Part shown: in pieces, positions 17,147 through 26,905 of the stretch | How positions within the stretch are numbered: position 1 is the stretch's first letter | How the letters are laid out: every line of letters begins with the position of its first letter | DNA from: Gammaproteobacteria bacterium | Lineage (GTDB): Bacteria; Pseudomonadota; Gammaproteobacteria; Steroidobacterales; Steroidobacteraceae | Length of the DNA: 64,000 nt | Assembly: GCA_016707425.1 (NCBI GenBank) | Contig: JADJHU010000009.1 | Location: 1 to 64,000, forward strand | Direction of reading: 5' to 3' | Made by a program: the position numbers and the translations under genes | The notes under the pieces: model-generated | The model's database searches: none | The model's input: the letters and a program-made list of their open reading frames with translations, nothing else | Told to the model about the DNA's origin: nothing

Positions 17147-19315
17147 ATGTTTATTCGTTTCGGCGGTCGCGGTTCACAATGGACTGTTGCAGCGCTAGCT
17201 GTTTTGGCAGTGGCCGGAATGGCGAATGCGCAGGAGCGAGACGGAGGTCAGGGCCTCGAGGAGATCATCGTTACGGCGCAGAAGCGCGAGGAGTCGCTCC
17301 ACGACACGCCAATCTCCATTGTTGCATTCTCCGCGAACCAGCTCGCGGATCGTGGCATCAGCAGCCTCGAGGGGCTGCAGGCCGACGTACCGTCACTCAA
17401 TCTGTCGCCTCATCCGCAAAGCACCACAACGGTAAGGGCATTCATCCGCGGCATTGGTATCGTCAACGACCAGATCAGCTACGACCCGAGCGTGGCGATC
17501 TATCTCGACGGTGTGTACGTTGCCCGTTTCCAGGGCCTCGCGTCTGAGGTCGCTGAGATCGATCGCATCGAAGTGCTGCGTGGCCCCCAGGGCTCGCTCT
17601 ACGGCCGTAACTCGACCGGTGGCGCAATCAACTTCATCACGAAGGCACCGCAGCTCGGCGACTTCGGCTTTCGCCAGGATCTTTCTGTGGGCAATTACAA
17701 CCTGCTGCGCGCGCGCACGCGCGTCAACATTCCGGTGGGTGATTCTCTTGCAGCGGAGCTTTCCTTTCTGCGGGTCAGCAAGAACGGCTTTGTCCGCAAT
17801 ATTGGCACCGGAGTGAGCCGCTACGGAGACGAAGATCGTTATGCGTATCGTGCTGCGCTGCTCTGGCGACCGCGCGAGCATCTCGATTTCCGGTATACGT
17901 ACGATCGCTCAGAACTGGATGATACGCCGGGATTTATTGCGCGCGTGCCGATGTATCCGGTCGAGGGTGAACGACCGGACCACGGACCCGCCTCCGAGAG
18001 TAATCTGCAGGCAAATCATGGCGTGGGCCAGGGCCATAATCTGACTGCGACTCTGGAGCTGAGTGAAGCTCTCACCCTGCGCTCCATCACGGCCTACCGC
18101 GACCTCGACAGCTGGACAGAGCGACGCTACCACCCTGGTGTGTTGGCACCTCCGCCATTGAACTGGAGCGTCGTCGACATCTTCCAGCGTCAGTTCTCCG
18201 AGGAGGTGCAGGCAATCGGGTCTGCTCTCGACGCACGACTTCAGTATGTGGCCGGCCTGTACTGGTTTGACGAGAGCGCGACCAGCGACGAGGTGAACCG
18301 GCGGCCCCTGGTCCCGGATCGTACTGATCGACACCTGACTGCGACGAACAGGGCATTTGCGGTGTACGCGCAGGGAACCTACACGCCGCTGGCGCTCGAG
18401 AAGCGGTTGCATCTGACGGCAGGTGCGCGCTGGTCCCGCGATGAACGTGAAGCGGGAAAGTACAGCGTGACGACGCCAGGTAGTGGCGTACCTCGACCGC
18501 CAGATGTCGGACAGGCCAGCCGCACCTTCAGCGATTTCAGCCCGAGTGCCGTTGCAGCATTCGACGTTACGGGCGATCTGAACGTCTATGCAAAGATCGC
18601 GACGGGCTACAAGACAGGCGGCTTCAACCTGTTTGCGAGCTCAATCGCACGCTTCGCACAGGGGTTTGGTCCGGAATCTGTCACCAGCTATGAGCTCGGC
18701 CTGAAGTCGAACTGGCTCGACAGGCGCCTCAGAGTGAATGCCGCGCTCTTTACGGCCGACTACAAGGACATTCAATTGTCGGTGTCGTCGGATCCGAGCA
18801 ACATCTCGATCACGGACGTACTCAATGCAGGCAGGGCATCCGTCGACGGGCTGGAGCTCGATGTAATGGCCCGCCCGATACCTGCCCTGAATCTTTCGCT
18901 CGCTTACGCGTGGCTTCGTGGTGGCTATGATCGCGTCGTTGATTCCACGGGTCGCGATATCACCAGTCTTTACGGGTTCGTAGAAGTCCCAAAACACAAA
19001 CTCTCGACAACCCTGGAGTACACTTTTCCGCAGACGCGGTTTGGTGTGCCGAGCGCGATGCTCACCTATTCATACCAGGCGAAGCGGATTGCCTCTACAT
19101 CCTGCAAGGCATGCATCATCGGAGGGTACGGTCTGCTCGACGCGCGCCTGACGCTTGCTGATCTTCCCGCGGGCAGAGGCAAGCTGCGCTTCTCGCTGTG
19201 GGGGCGGAATCTGACCAACGAGGATTATTACACGATGTACCTCATGGTCCTTGTGCCATCGGCGGTCTTCGGCGATCCCCGCAGCTATGGCGCAGACCTG
19301 TCGTACGTGTTCTGA
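17147..19315 (+). CDS. TonB-dependent receptor
   Basis: 722 residues with a signal peptide ending near VAGMANA. A TonB-box-like segment EEIIVTAQKREESLHD is followed by the plug domain (RFQGLASEVAEIDRIEVLRG, PQGSLYGRNSTGGAINF) and a long beta-barrel that ends in aromatic YVF at the outer-membrane terminus. The QKREESL type is common in sphingomonads and gammaproteobacterial degraders, where such receptors import hydrophobic or aromatic substrates. AGAGGGAG lies upstream of the ATG at 17147. The LuxR gene before it and the SDR-LLM-ligase-MFS genes after it suggest a substrate-specific locus. Confidence 0.93.
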   Translation: MFIRFGGRGSQWTVAALAVLAVAGMANAQERDGGQGLEEIIVTAQKREESLHDTPISIVAFSANQLADRGISSLEGLQADVPSLNLSPHPQSTTTVRAFIRGIGIVNDQISYDPSVAIYLDGVYVARFQGLASEVAEIDRIEVLRGPQGSLYGRNSTGGAINFITKAPQLGDFGFRQDLSVGNYNLLRARTRVNIPVGDSLAAELSFLRVSKNGFVRNIGTGVSRYGDEDRYAYRAALLWRPREHLDFRYTYDRSELDDTPGFIARVPMYPVEGERPDHGPASESNLQANHGVGQGHNLTATLELSEALTLRSITAYRDLDSWTERRYHPGVLAPPPLNWSVVDIFQRQFSEEVQAIGSALDARLQYVAGLYWFDESATSDEVNRRPLVPDRTDRHLTATNRAFAVYAQGTYTPLALEKRLHLTAGARWSRDEREAGKYSVTTPGSGVPRPPDVGQASRTFSDFSPSAVAAFDVTGDLNVYAKIATGYKTGGFNLFASSIARFAQGFGPESVTSYELGLKSNWLDRRLRVNAALFTADYKDIQLSVSSDPSNISITDVLNAGRASVDGLELDVMARPIPALNLSLAYAWLRGGYDRVVDSTGRDITSLYGFVEVPKHKLSTTLEYTFPQTRFGVPSAMLTYSYQAKRIASTSCKACIIGGYGLLDARLTLADLPAGRGKLRFSLWGRNLTNEDYYTMYLMVLVPSAVFGDPRSYGADLSYVF

Positions 19316-19329
19316 CGGCTCGATACGGT

Positions 19330-20205
19330 ATGGACAGAGTGCGCGAGGAGATCTCTTTCGCAGAGCGATATGGACCCTGGGCACTGATCGCCGGGGGCTC
19401 GGAGGGCATTGGCCGCAGCTTCGCTCTGCAGCTCGCGGCCCGTGGCCTGGACCTGATCCTGGTGGCACGGCGCGCAGAGGCACTCGAGGCAACCGCGCGC
19501 GAGATCCGCGAGCGCTTCGGCATACAGGTCAGCACCCATGCCGAAGACCTTACAGGCCCTGATCTCGATCGTCGGCTGGAGGTGCTCGTTGCCGGGCGTG
19601 ATGTCGGGCTGTTGATCTACAACGCCGGTGCAATCCACGGAGCCGGGCTGATGCACGACAGGCCGCTTGATGATGCGCTCACGCTCACGCGCCTGAACTG
19701 CACAGGCCCGCTGACACTGGTGCACGTGCTGGGCGGGCGCATGAGAACACGTGGTCGAGGCGGGATCATACTGGTGTCCTCCATGTCCGCATTCGGCGGC
19801 GTGGGCCATACTGCCGTGTACGCTGCAAGCAAGGCCTTCGAGCGGATCCTGGCCGAAGGCCTGTGGTGGGAGCTCGGTGCCTTCGGCGTCGATGTGCAGG
19901 GCCTCGTCGCCGGAGCGACTGCGACGCCGGCGATGGTCCGATCGAACGCCAGATTCGAGCGAGCGCGTTCCGCGAGTGGCCACCCGGCGCTGCACGAGCA
20001 TGGCATTCAACCGATGGACCCGGACGACGTCGCGCGTGAGGCGCTCGAGCACCTGGGTCAGGGTCCCATCTGCATCGCCGGGGAGGTCAATCGTGCGATT
20101 GCTGCGCAGATGCTCCATGCTCCGCGGGAGGAAGTCATTCGTCGGATGAGTGAGACCAGTGCTCAACTCTATGGGCTGGCCCTTCCCCCGAAATACAGGG
20201 GGTAA
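19330..20205 (+). CDS. Short-chain dehydrogenase/reductase
   Basis: 291 residues. Cofactor motif GGSEGIGRSFALQLAARG, catalytic serine region ILVSSMSAFGG and active-site YAASKAFERIL are all present, so this SDR is intact, unlike the one at 14159. It should oxidise or reduce an alcohol/ketone with NAD(P). It starts 14 bases after the TonB receptor stop and is followed after 36 bases by the LLM gene, so these genes are probably co-transcribed. Confidence 0.9.
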   Translation: MDRVREEISFAERYGPWALIAGGSEGIGRSFALQLAARGLDLILVARRAEALEATAREIRERFGIQVSTHAEDLTGPDLDRRLEVLVAGRDVGLLIYNAGAIHGAGLMHDRPLDDALTLTRLNCTGPLTLVHVLGGRMRTRGRGGIILVSSMSAFGGVGHTAVYAASKAFERILAEGLWWELGAFGVDVQGLVAGATATPAMVRSNARFERARSASGHPALHEHGIQPMDPDDVAREALEHLGQGPICIAGEVNRAIAAQMLHAPREEVIRRMSETSAQLYGLALPPKYRG

Positions 20206-20241
20206 TGACTCCCATCCGTTCCGCCCTGTGAGGACTTATCA

Positions 20242-21267
20242 ATGAGCTTTCGCGTATGGGGTTCGCTGGACATGAGGTTGCCCCTCGCGGAGGTCAGTGC
20301 CCAGGCACGCCGTGCCGAGACACTCGGCTGCGACGTCGTGATGCTGGCAGACGTGGCCTTCGATGCCTTCCTCGGCGCGCAGGCAGCGATTCTTGCAACG
20401 AAGCAGGTCCAGGTGGCGACCAGCGGCCTCGTCTGCTTTGCCCGCAGCCCCATGGTCACGGCAGTGGCTTCCTGGAATCTCGCTGCACTCTCGGGCGGGC
20501 GTTTTCGTCTTGGCCTCAGTGCGCTCGTGCCGCCGATGCTCGTGGGCAAGTACAGCGTCTCCTGGCATCCGCCGGCGCCCCGCATGCGTGAATACATCGG
20601 TGCGCTCAAGGCGATTCATGACTCATGGCAGACCGACGTCCCGTTGCGCTACGAGGGTCAGTATTACCGACTCAACCGGCAGAACTGGTGGACCCGACCG
20701 GCACCGATCGAGCACCCGGACATCCCGATCCACCTCGGGGCCATCGGTCCGCACATGTGTGTGGTGGCAGGGGAGTGCGCGCGAGGTTTGCTGACGCACC
20801 CGACGAACGTGGGGCCGCGCTATGTACGCGAAGTTGTCATCCCGCAGGTCGCCAAGGGCGCGCAGCGTGCAGGTCGGTCGACGGAGGACTTTGAGCTCGT
20901 CGTGACTCCCCAGTATGCAACGGGTACGACAGCGTCGGAGATCGCCGCGCAGCGCGAGCGGTGCCGGGGCCTGCTCGCTACGCTCCTCTCGACCCCGCAA
21001 TACTGGCCGACGCTCGAACTCTATGGGTGGAGGGCAACGGGTGAGCGCCTTCTCGGACTCTGGCGCGAGGGGCGACAGGACCTGATGCCAGCGGAGCTTA
21101 CCGAAGAAATGCTCGATGTTTTGGTTGTGACGGCGCCCTACGATCGATTGGCGCAGGCACTGAAGGACCGCTTCGGGAACATCGCCCGTGGAATGTGCAT
21201 ACGCTTGCCTCCTGATTCTGCGAACGATGCGACCCTTGGGCGCGTCATTCGGGAATTGCAGGAGTAG
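20242..21267 (+). CDS. Luciferase-like (LLM) flavin/F420-dependent oxidoreductase
   Basis: 341 residues of the bacterial-luciferase TIM-barrel superfamily. It has MSFRVWGSLDMRLPL at strand one, GGRFRLGLSALVPP (the usual G-R-x-x-L-G-x-G segment) and RYEGQYYRL (YxGxYY). It is the first of five LLM-type units in the window. Members use reduced FMN or F420 for monooxygenation or for oxidation/reduction without oxygen; which applies here cannot be read from the sequence. It lies between an SDR and an acyl-CoA ligase. Confidence 0.87.
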   Translation: MSFRVWGSLDMRLPLAEVSAQARRAETLGCDVVMLADVAFDAFLGAQAAILATKQVQVATSGLVCFARSPMVTAVASWNLAALSGGRFRLGLSALVPPMLVGKYSVSWHPPAPRMREYIGALKAIHDSWQTDVPLRYEGQYYRLNRQNWWTRPAPIEHPDIPIHLGAIGPHMCVVAGECARGLLTHPTNVGPRYVREVVIPQVAKGAQRAGRSTEDFELVVTPQYATGTTASEIAAQRERCRGLLATLLSTPQYWPTLELYGWRATGERLLGLWREGRQDLMPAELTEEMLDVLVVTAPYDRLAQALKDRFGNIARGMCIRLPPDSANDATLGRVIRELQE

Positions 21268-21273
21268 CGAGCA

Positions 21274-22898
21274 GTGATCGAACTGGCAGACATCGCGGCA
21301 GACCGGCAGAAGCTCCGCGGCGAGTGGCGGCGTCTGGGTTATCACGAGAACCGCTCGATTCCGCAGCGGCTGCTCGAGGGCGCCCGCCGGCACCCCGAAG
21401 TCGAGTCGATCTACTACGCCGAGAAACGCCCGCGGCACACCACCAACCGCGGGCTCTACGAGCACAGCCTGCGCATCGCGGCGGGTCTGCAGAAGCTCGG
21501 CGTGGGCCGGGGCGACGTGGTGGCCGTGCAGCTGCCCACCTGGTACGAGACCACGGTGCTCTATCTTGCGCTCATGCACCTGGGCGCGATCGTGCTGCCG
21601 ATCGTGAGCATCTACGGGCCGGCGGAGGTGGAGTTCATCCTGCGCCAGTCGAAGGCCAGGCTCTATTTCAGCCCTGCAAAGTGGCGCAAGGTCGACTATC
21701 TCGCACGCCACGCGGGTTTCCGCTCTCTTCCCGACCTGCGCGACATCGTCATCGTCGGCGATGGTGCCCCGGCGGGTGCGCAGACCTGGGAACGTCTGGA
21801 GGCGGCCGGAACGAGTGACTTCGATCCGGTGGCGAGCGACCCGGATGCGGTGAGTCTGCTGATGTACACCTCGGGCACGACCTCGGCGCCCAAGGGCGTG
21901 CAGCACACCCACCACAGCCTCCTGCGCGAGTGGGGCCGTCCCAGCTACCGCAATCGCGGACTCTATCTCACGAGCCTGCCGGCGGGCCACTATACGGGGT
22001 ATGGTCATACGCATCGACCTTCGATTTATGGAATCTCGGCGATCTTTCTCGACCAGTGGGATGCGCAGTTCGCCGCCGAGCTCGTGCAGCGCCACAAGGT
22101 GAAGGCCAGTGGCGGCACCCCGATCTTTCTCTTCTCGCTCATCGAGATGGCCCAGAAGCACGGTTTCGATATCTCTTCGCTCCAGTCCTTCGGTCTTGGC
22201 GGCCAGGGGATGACGCCGGCGCTCGTGCAGCTGGCCGACAGTCACGGCTTCCCCGGCGCGCGGGTTTACGGCTCTACCGAGCACCCGACGGTCACGGGCT
22301 TCGAGCCGGAGCTGCCCTTCGAGAAGCGCGCTTATACCGATGGCAGGCTCGACGAGGGAACGAAGTGCGCATCGTGGACGACGAGGGTCGCGACGTGCCG
22401 CTCGGGCGCGAGGGGGAGGTCCTCACGCGGGGGCCGGAGATGTTCGTCGGCTACCTCGATGCCGAACTCGACCGTGACAGCTTTGCGCCCGGCGGCTGGA
22501 TGAAGTCCGGGGACATCGGCAGGCTCGATGCGGAAGGGTTCCTCACGATCACCGACCGCAAGAAGGACATCATCATCCGCGGCGGGGAGAACATCTCCTC
22601 TGTCGAGGTGGAGGAGACGCTGGCGCGCCATCCGGCCGTGCGCGCGGCGGCGGCGGTGGCGATGCCCGACCGGACCTATGGGGAGAAGGTCTGCGTGTGC
22701 GTGGAGCTGCACCCGGGGCAGACGCTGACGATGGAACAGGTCCGGGAGCACTTCGTGAAGGCCGGGCTGGCGAAGCAGAAGACCCCGGAGCGCCTCGAGA
22801 TCCTGCCCGAGCTGCCACGCAACGCGTCGGGCAAGATCAAGAAGTTCGAGCTGCGGGCCCAGGTGCGTGCGAAAGGGGAGAACGCCTCGGATGTCTGA
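21274..22898 (+). pseudogene. AMP-dependent acyl-CoA synthetase, frameshifted
   Basis: Acyl-CoA ligase split by one missing base in GAGGGAA (22354-22360). The first frame gives the P-loop-like YTSGTTSAPKGVQHTHHSL and the VYGSTEHPTVTG segment; the second gives GWMKSGDIGRLDAEGF, TDRKKDIIIRGGENISSVEV and the C-terminal lysine in NASGKIKKFELR. Restoring one base gives a complete protein of about 541 residues that would activate a carboxylic acid with ATP and CoA. Every motif is intact on both sides, so a sequencing error or a very recent mutation is likely. The start is GTG 21274. The end overlaps the MFS gene by 8 bases. Confidence 0.85.
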
Positions 22899-24162
22899 AC
22901 CGGAACGCGTCAACGTACACGCGCGTACGCGCACCGATGCGCAACGAGCTGTCTTCTACGGCTGGATCATCGTGGGCATGGGCTTTGTGCTCCAGGGCCT
23001 CGGGACGGGGACCACCCAGTACCTCATCGGAGTCTTCACGCTGCCCTTCGCCAGCGAATTCCACGCGTCGCGCGCCGCCGTGCTCCTGTACACGCAGGGG
23101 ATACTCTCCATCGTCGGTGCCGTGTCGGGTCCGATGATCGGCATCCTCATGCAGCGATACTCCCTGCGGACGATGCTGCTGCTTGCGATCTGTTCGATAG
23201 GACTCGGTTTCATCGTTCTGTCTCGCGCGACGGAGCTCTGGCACGTTGCTGTGGCTTATGCCGCTTTCCTGTCCCTGGGTGTCGGCACCATCACGCTCGG
23301 CACGGCGAGTCTCGCAACGAACTGGTTCAGTCTCGCACGGGGTCGTGCACTCGGGCTGATGTCCGCTGGCACATCCGGGTTTGGATTCGTCCTGCCGCCA
23401 CTCGTCACGTTCTGGATTGGAGAGTATGGCTGGCGGTCGGCCTGGCTGATCCTCGCCGGCATCGTGCTCGCAGCATTGCCGGTCACGCTGTGGGTCGTCG
23501 TGGACAGACCCGAACTGCGCGGGTTGCATCCCGACGGAGCGCCCGCGGCGCCTGACGAGGCCAGGCCGCTCGCTTCCGGGCCGGATGCTGCGTGGACGCT
23601 TCGTGACGTGCTGAGCTCACGGGTGTTCTGGACCATTGCCCTGACCATCAGCCTCTGCATCGGCATGGGAGTCGCCATCCTGGCCAATATGATTCCCTTC
23701 GCGGTCGACAAGGGCAGCAGCCCCGAGAAGGCGGCCTATCTGACATCAGCGATCGCCGCGTTCGCACTGCTGGGGAAGATCGCGTTCGGGTTTCTCGCAG
23801 ACCGGATTGGCCAGAGGCTGCTCATCTGGATACCTGCTGCACTGCTCGCGGCCGCCTGTGTGATGATCGGCATCGAGCCGACGTACGCTGTGCTCTTCGC
23901 GGGGAGTATCGCAGTCGGGCTGAGTTTTGGTGCTCTCACGCCTGCGTGGAGCCTGCTCGTGGCTCTCAACTTCGGGCGAAAGGCATTCAGTCTCGTGATG
24001 GGCGCCACGCTGCCGATCATGGCGCTGGCCGTGGCGGTGAGCGTGCCGATGGCCGGCCATGTTCGTGACCTGACGGGAAGTTATGAGACCCTGTGGTGGG
24101 GGTTCCTCGTGATTCTGGGAGTGGTTGCCATCATCGCGCGCCCGCTGGGCGCAGACCGCTAG
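22891..24162 (+). CDS. MFS transporter
   Basis: 423 residues with about twelve hydrophobic segments, beginning FYGWIIVGMGFVLQGLG. The loop between helices 2 and 3 and the repeat GRALGLMSAGTSGFG match the MFS family, nearest to oxalate/formate- or monocarboxylate-type porters. The ATG at 22891 overlaps the ligase stop. As the last gene of the plus-strand unit from the TonB receptor, it probably moves the substrate or a product across the inner membrane. It ends 4 bases into the convergent acxC-like gene. Confidence 0.9.
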   Translation: MSEPERVNVHARTRTDAQRAVFYGWIIVGMGFVLQGLGTGTTQYLIGVFTLPFASEFHASRAAVLLYTQGILSIVGAVSGPMIGILMQRYSLRTMLLLAICSIGLGFIVLSRATELWHVAVAYAAFLSLGVGTITLGTASLATNWFSLARGRALGLMSAGTSGFGFVLPPLVTFWIGEYGWRSAWLILAGIVLAALPVTLWVVVDRPELRGLHPDGAPAAPDEARPLASGPDAAWTLRDVLSSRVFWTIALTISLCIGMGVAILANMIPFAVDKGSSPEKAAYLTSAIAAFALLGKIAFGFLADRIGQRLLIWIPAALLAAACVMIGIEPTYAVLFAGSIAVGLSFGALTPAWSLLVALNFGRKAFSLVMGATLPIMALAVAVSVPMAGHVRDLTGSYETLWWGFLVILGVVAIIARPLGADR

Positions 24163-24725
24163 TTCGGCCCAGGGGGAGCGCCGCGGTCCGCAGCCCACTG
24201 TCCTATGACAGTGAGGCTGCGATCCTCGCAGGCGCTCTCGCTCGAGAGTGGCGCGTGCAGCCACTCGCGGTAGAACACATCGAGGTCGGGCAGGGCATCG
24301 AAGACGACCGGATAACCGAAAGGCACGGTCTCGACCTTCAGCAGTGTTGCGCACCCCGGGCAGATGTATTCGCGCACCTCGCAGAGCCGTGGGTCGGGCG
24401 CGGAGCGGCCGGGCCAGATCTCCTGCAGGCTTGCCTCGCCGTCGCGCACGAGCACGAGCGAGTGCAGCTTCCAGTTGCAGCGCCAGTCGCCGAATTCCTG
24501 GCCGCAGTCACACTTCACGATTCGCTCGGTGCCCTTCTCCACGACGTAGAGATGATCACCGAGCGGCATGAGAATCCGTTCCGCCCATGCAACGCGCGTC
24601 TGCAGGACTTCGAGCAGGCGCTGGAAGCGGTCGTCGTCCTTTGGCGTGCTGACGATCGCCTTGACCTGCGGCCACGGCAGCCGCCCGTCGATGAGATCGG
24701 CAAGGTCTTCGCGCGAAAGAGGCAT
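24159..24725 (-). CDS. Acetone carboxylase gamma-subunit-like protein
   Basis: 188 residues. It contains metal-binding cysteine pairs CDCGQEFGDWRCNW and CPGCATLLKVE, and the LHSLVLVRDGEASLQEIWPG block of the acetone carboxylase gamma subunit (AcxC). It is the third gene of the set and its start touches the stop of the acxB-like gene. In the family, the gamma subunit completes an A2B2C2 complex that carboxylates acetone at ATP cost. Confidence 0.87.
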   Translation of the reverse strand: MPLSREDLADLIDGRLPWPQVKAIVSTPKDDDRFQRLLEVLQTRVAWAERILMPLGDHLYVVEKGTERIVKCDCGQEFGDWRCNWKLHSLVLVRDGEASLQEIWPGRSAPDPRLCEVREYICPGCATLLKVETVPFGYPVVFDALPDLDVFYREWLHAPLSSESACEDRSLTVIGQWAADRGAPPGPN

Positions 24726-26905
24726 TACGGCACCTCCGGCTGCCAGCTGGCAGGGAGCGCCCAGAAGTCCCGGAACTCCTGCGCGAAGGATTCGCTCAGT
24801 TTCATGCTGCTCGCGTACATCTCGCTGATCAGCGGGTCGAACTCGCGCGCGGCGAGCTGACGGCTTCGCCCGACCCAGAACTCGCGCGCGGGTACGGCGC
24901 GGGCGAGTCGTTCGGCACGTTTCTCCCTTCGCCGTCGTGCGCTCGCGTCCTCGTCAATCTGCCAGCTCTGCATGCGCGTGTCGAAGCGGGCCTCGGCGCC
25001 GTAGAGGCGCGCGGCGATCTCGGCCGTGATCAGCCCGTTGTCGAGATCGCGGCAGATCGCTTCGAGCTCGCGCTCGAGGGGGTCGCCGAAGCCGCCCGGG
25101 GCGCCGTGGGCATCGATGGTGATGTCGCCGTTCGCGAGCGCGAAGGGCTCGGGGACGTGGTGCGGATGCGAGATGCGGGCCTCGATGAGCCGCGCATAGT
25201 CGGGATCGGCCGGAGACCCAAGCTCATGCACCAAGGGGCGGCGCTCGGCGATGAGTTGTGCCACGTTCGTGTCGTGCAGCACGGCGCGGATGAGCTTGCC
25301 GCCAGGATAGCCGCCGCTCAGTCCCAGATTCGGGAGGATGCCATAGGTGCCGCCGGAGACGAGCGCCGAGCCCACGATCTCACGGCCGCCATGGATCAGA
25401 TTCATGATGGGCATGCACAGACCGGAGCGATACCTGCCCGCGCCCGCGGAGTACGGATCGAGCCGGTGCGAGAGATCGAGATGCGGCACGAAGGCCTCCC
25501 AGATCTCGGCGTTGCCGCGATCGACCTCGGGGGTGGGCAGCAGCGCACCCGGATCGAGTCCGTCGCGCACGGCACTCGCCGCGGAGCCGATGGTGCCTGT
25601 GCAGGCGGCGAGCAGTGGGCGGCGCTGGCCGTACTGGTCGTAACCCACCATGGCAATCGAGTAGGCTGAGCGGAAGCCGAGCATCTCCTCGCGGAAACCG
25701 CGCATGAAGTACGTCTGGCTGAGCGTCGCCATCCAGGCACTGAAAGTCTCGATAGTCGTCGCCCAGGTGTTCGCCTGGGCCAGCGGCCGCGTGTCGCCGG
25801 GATTGAAGACCGTGCCGCGCGGCAGCTCGAGCTCGAAGGGCAGGAGCGAGCCCAGATTCGCCCGCCCGTCCCAGGACAGCGTCTGCACGATGCCGATGGC
25901 GAGGCACCCCCACATCCCCGAAGGCGTTGCATTGAAGCTGTGCCAGCCCCATTCGCCCGCGCCCTCGAAATCGAGCACGACGCGCCCCGATGCGTCGATG
26001 CGCGTTTCCATGGGAGCGAGACGGATCACATCGCGCTTCGCCGGCAACCAGGACGTGGGCTGCTGTGCCATGTAGTACTCGAAGGAGATGACGTTGCGAT
26101 AGCGGCCCGGCACGGTGCGCTGGCGCAGCCGCGCGAGCTGGTTGCGCCGCTCTTCCTCGATGAGTTCGCAGGTGGCGGTACGGAACCACTCGAGCCCGCA
26201 TTCACCGATGAGCTTCTCGACTTCGCGGCGCACGTGGAGGTTGGCGGCTATCGCGCCTTTGCGATCGAGCAGGAACATGTCGGCCATGTCGAAGCTCATC
26301 TCGCACTTCGTCACGATGTCGTGCCGGAGCTGATCGTGCGAGCCGACCTTCTCGCCGGCAAAGCGCACACCGTCGGTGGCGCGCTCGACGTTGGGTACGG
26401 GCATGCAGCCCGGGCTCACCGCGCCGATGTCCATCTCCATGATTACCGTGCACACCCAGGCGACGAGCTCGCCTTCCCGGAAGACGGGCAGGATGTCGTA
26501 GACATCCGCCGGATGCATCCCGGCGACGCTGCACTCGTTGAACCAGAAGAGATCGCCCGGCGCGATGCCGACTTTCTCCTCCCAGTCGTGCTCGATCATC
26601 CACTGGATTGCCTCGCCCATGGGGCGCGAGTGGGCTTGGATGCCGGTGGACTGCGCGATGTTGTGACCCTCGGGCGTGTAGAGACCGATGGCGAGTTCGG
26701 CGACCTCGCGCACATAGGGCGAGCCCGAGATCATCTTGGTGGTTTCGCGTCCGGCGATCAGCGCCGCAAGCAGCCGCGAGTGGAAGAGCTCGGCTGCAAT
26801 GGGGTCGCTGCGCAGCAGCCGCGGCTCCGTGATTCCCGCGTAGCAGCCCGTGGCTGCATAGGCCTGCCGGCTCTCCGCCAGCTTCTCTTTCAGTGTTTTC
26901 TTCAT
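24725..26905 (-). CDS. Acetone carboxylase HyuB-type subunit (AcxB-like)
   Basis: 726 residues of the HyuB/hydantoinase B superfamily. It has the N-terminal segment GHNIAQSTGIQAHSRPMGEAI and glycine-rich segments SALVSGGTYGILPN and LSGGYPGGKLIRAVL. The ATG overlaps the acxA-like stop as ATGA. Together with the neighbours it matches the acxABC arrangement rather than an oxoprolinase, which lacks the gamma subunit. Known relatives carboxylate acetone, butanone or acetophenone; the ketone used here is unknown. Confidence 0.9.
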   Translation of the reverse strand: MKKTLKEKLAESRQAYAATGCYAGITEPRLLRSDPIAAELFHSRLLAALIAGRETTKMISGSPYVREVAELAIGLYTPEGHNIAQSTGIQAHSRPMGEAIQWMIEHDWEEKVGIAPGDLFWFNECSVAGMHPADVYDILPVFREGELVAWVCTVIMEMDIGAVSPGCMPVPNVERATDGVRFAGEKVGSHDQLRHDIVTKCEMSFDMADMFLLDRKGAIAANLHVRREVEKLIGECGLEWFRTATCELIEEERRNQLARLRQRTVPGRYRNVISFEYYMAQQPTSWLPAKRDVIRLAPMETRIDASGRVVLDFEGAGEWGWHSFNATPSGMWGCLAIGIVQTLSWDGRANLGSLLPFELELPRGTVFNPGDTRPLAQANTWATTIETFSAWMATLSQTYFMRGFREEMLGFRSAYSIAMVGYDQYGQRRPLLAACTGTIGSAASAVRDGLDPGALLPTPEVDRGNAEIWEAFVPHLDLSHRLDPYSAGAGRYRSGLCMPIMNLIHGGREIVGSALVSGGTYGILPNLGLSGGYPGGKLIRAVLHDTNVAQLIAERRPLVHELGSPADPDYARLIEARISHPHHVPEPFALANGDITIDAHGAPGGFGDPLERELEAICRDLDNGLITAEIAARLYGAEARFDTRMQSWQIDEDASARRRREKRAERLARAVPAREFWVGRSRQLAAREFDPLISEMYASSMKLSESFAQEFRDFWALPASWQPEVP

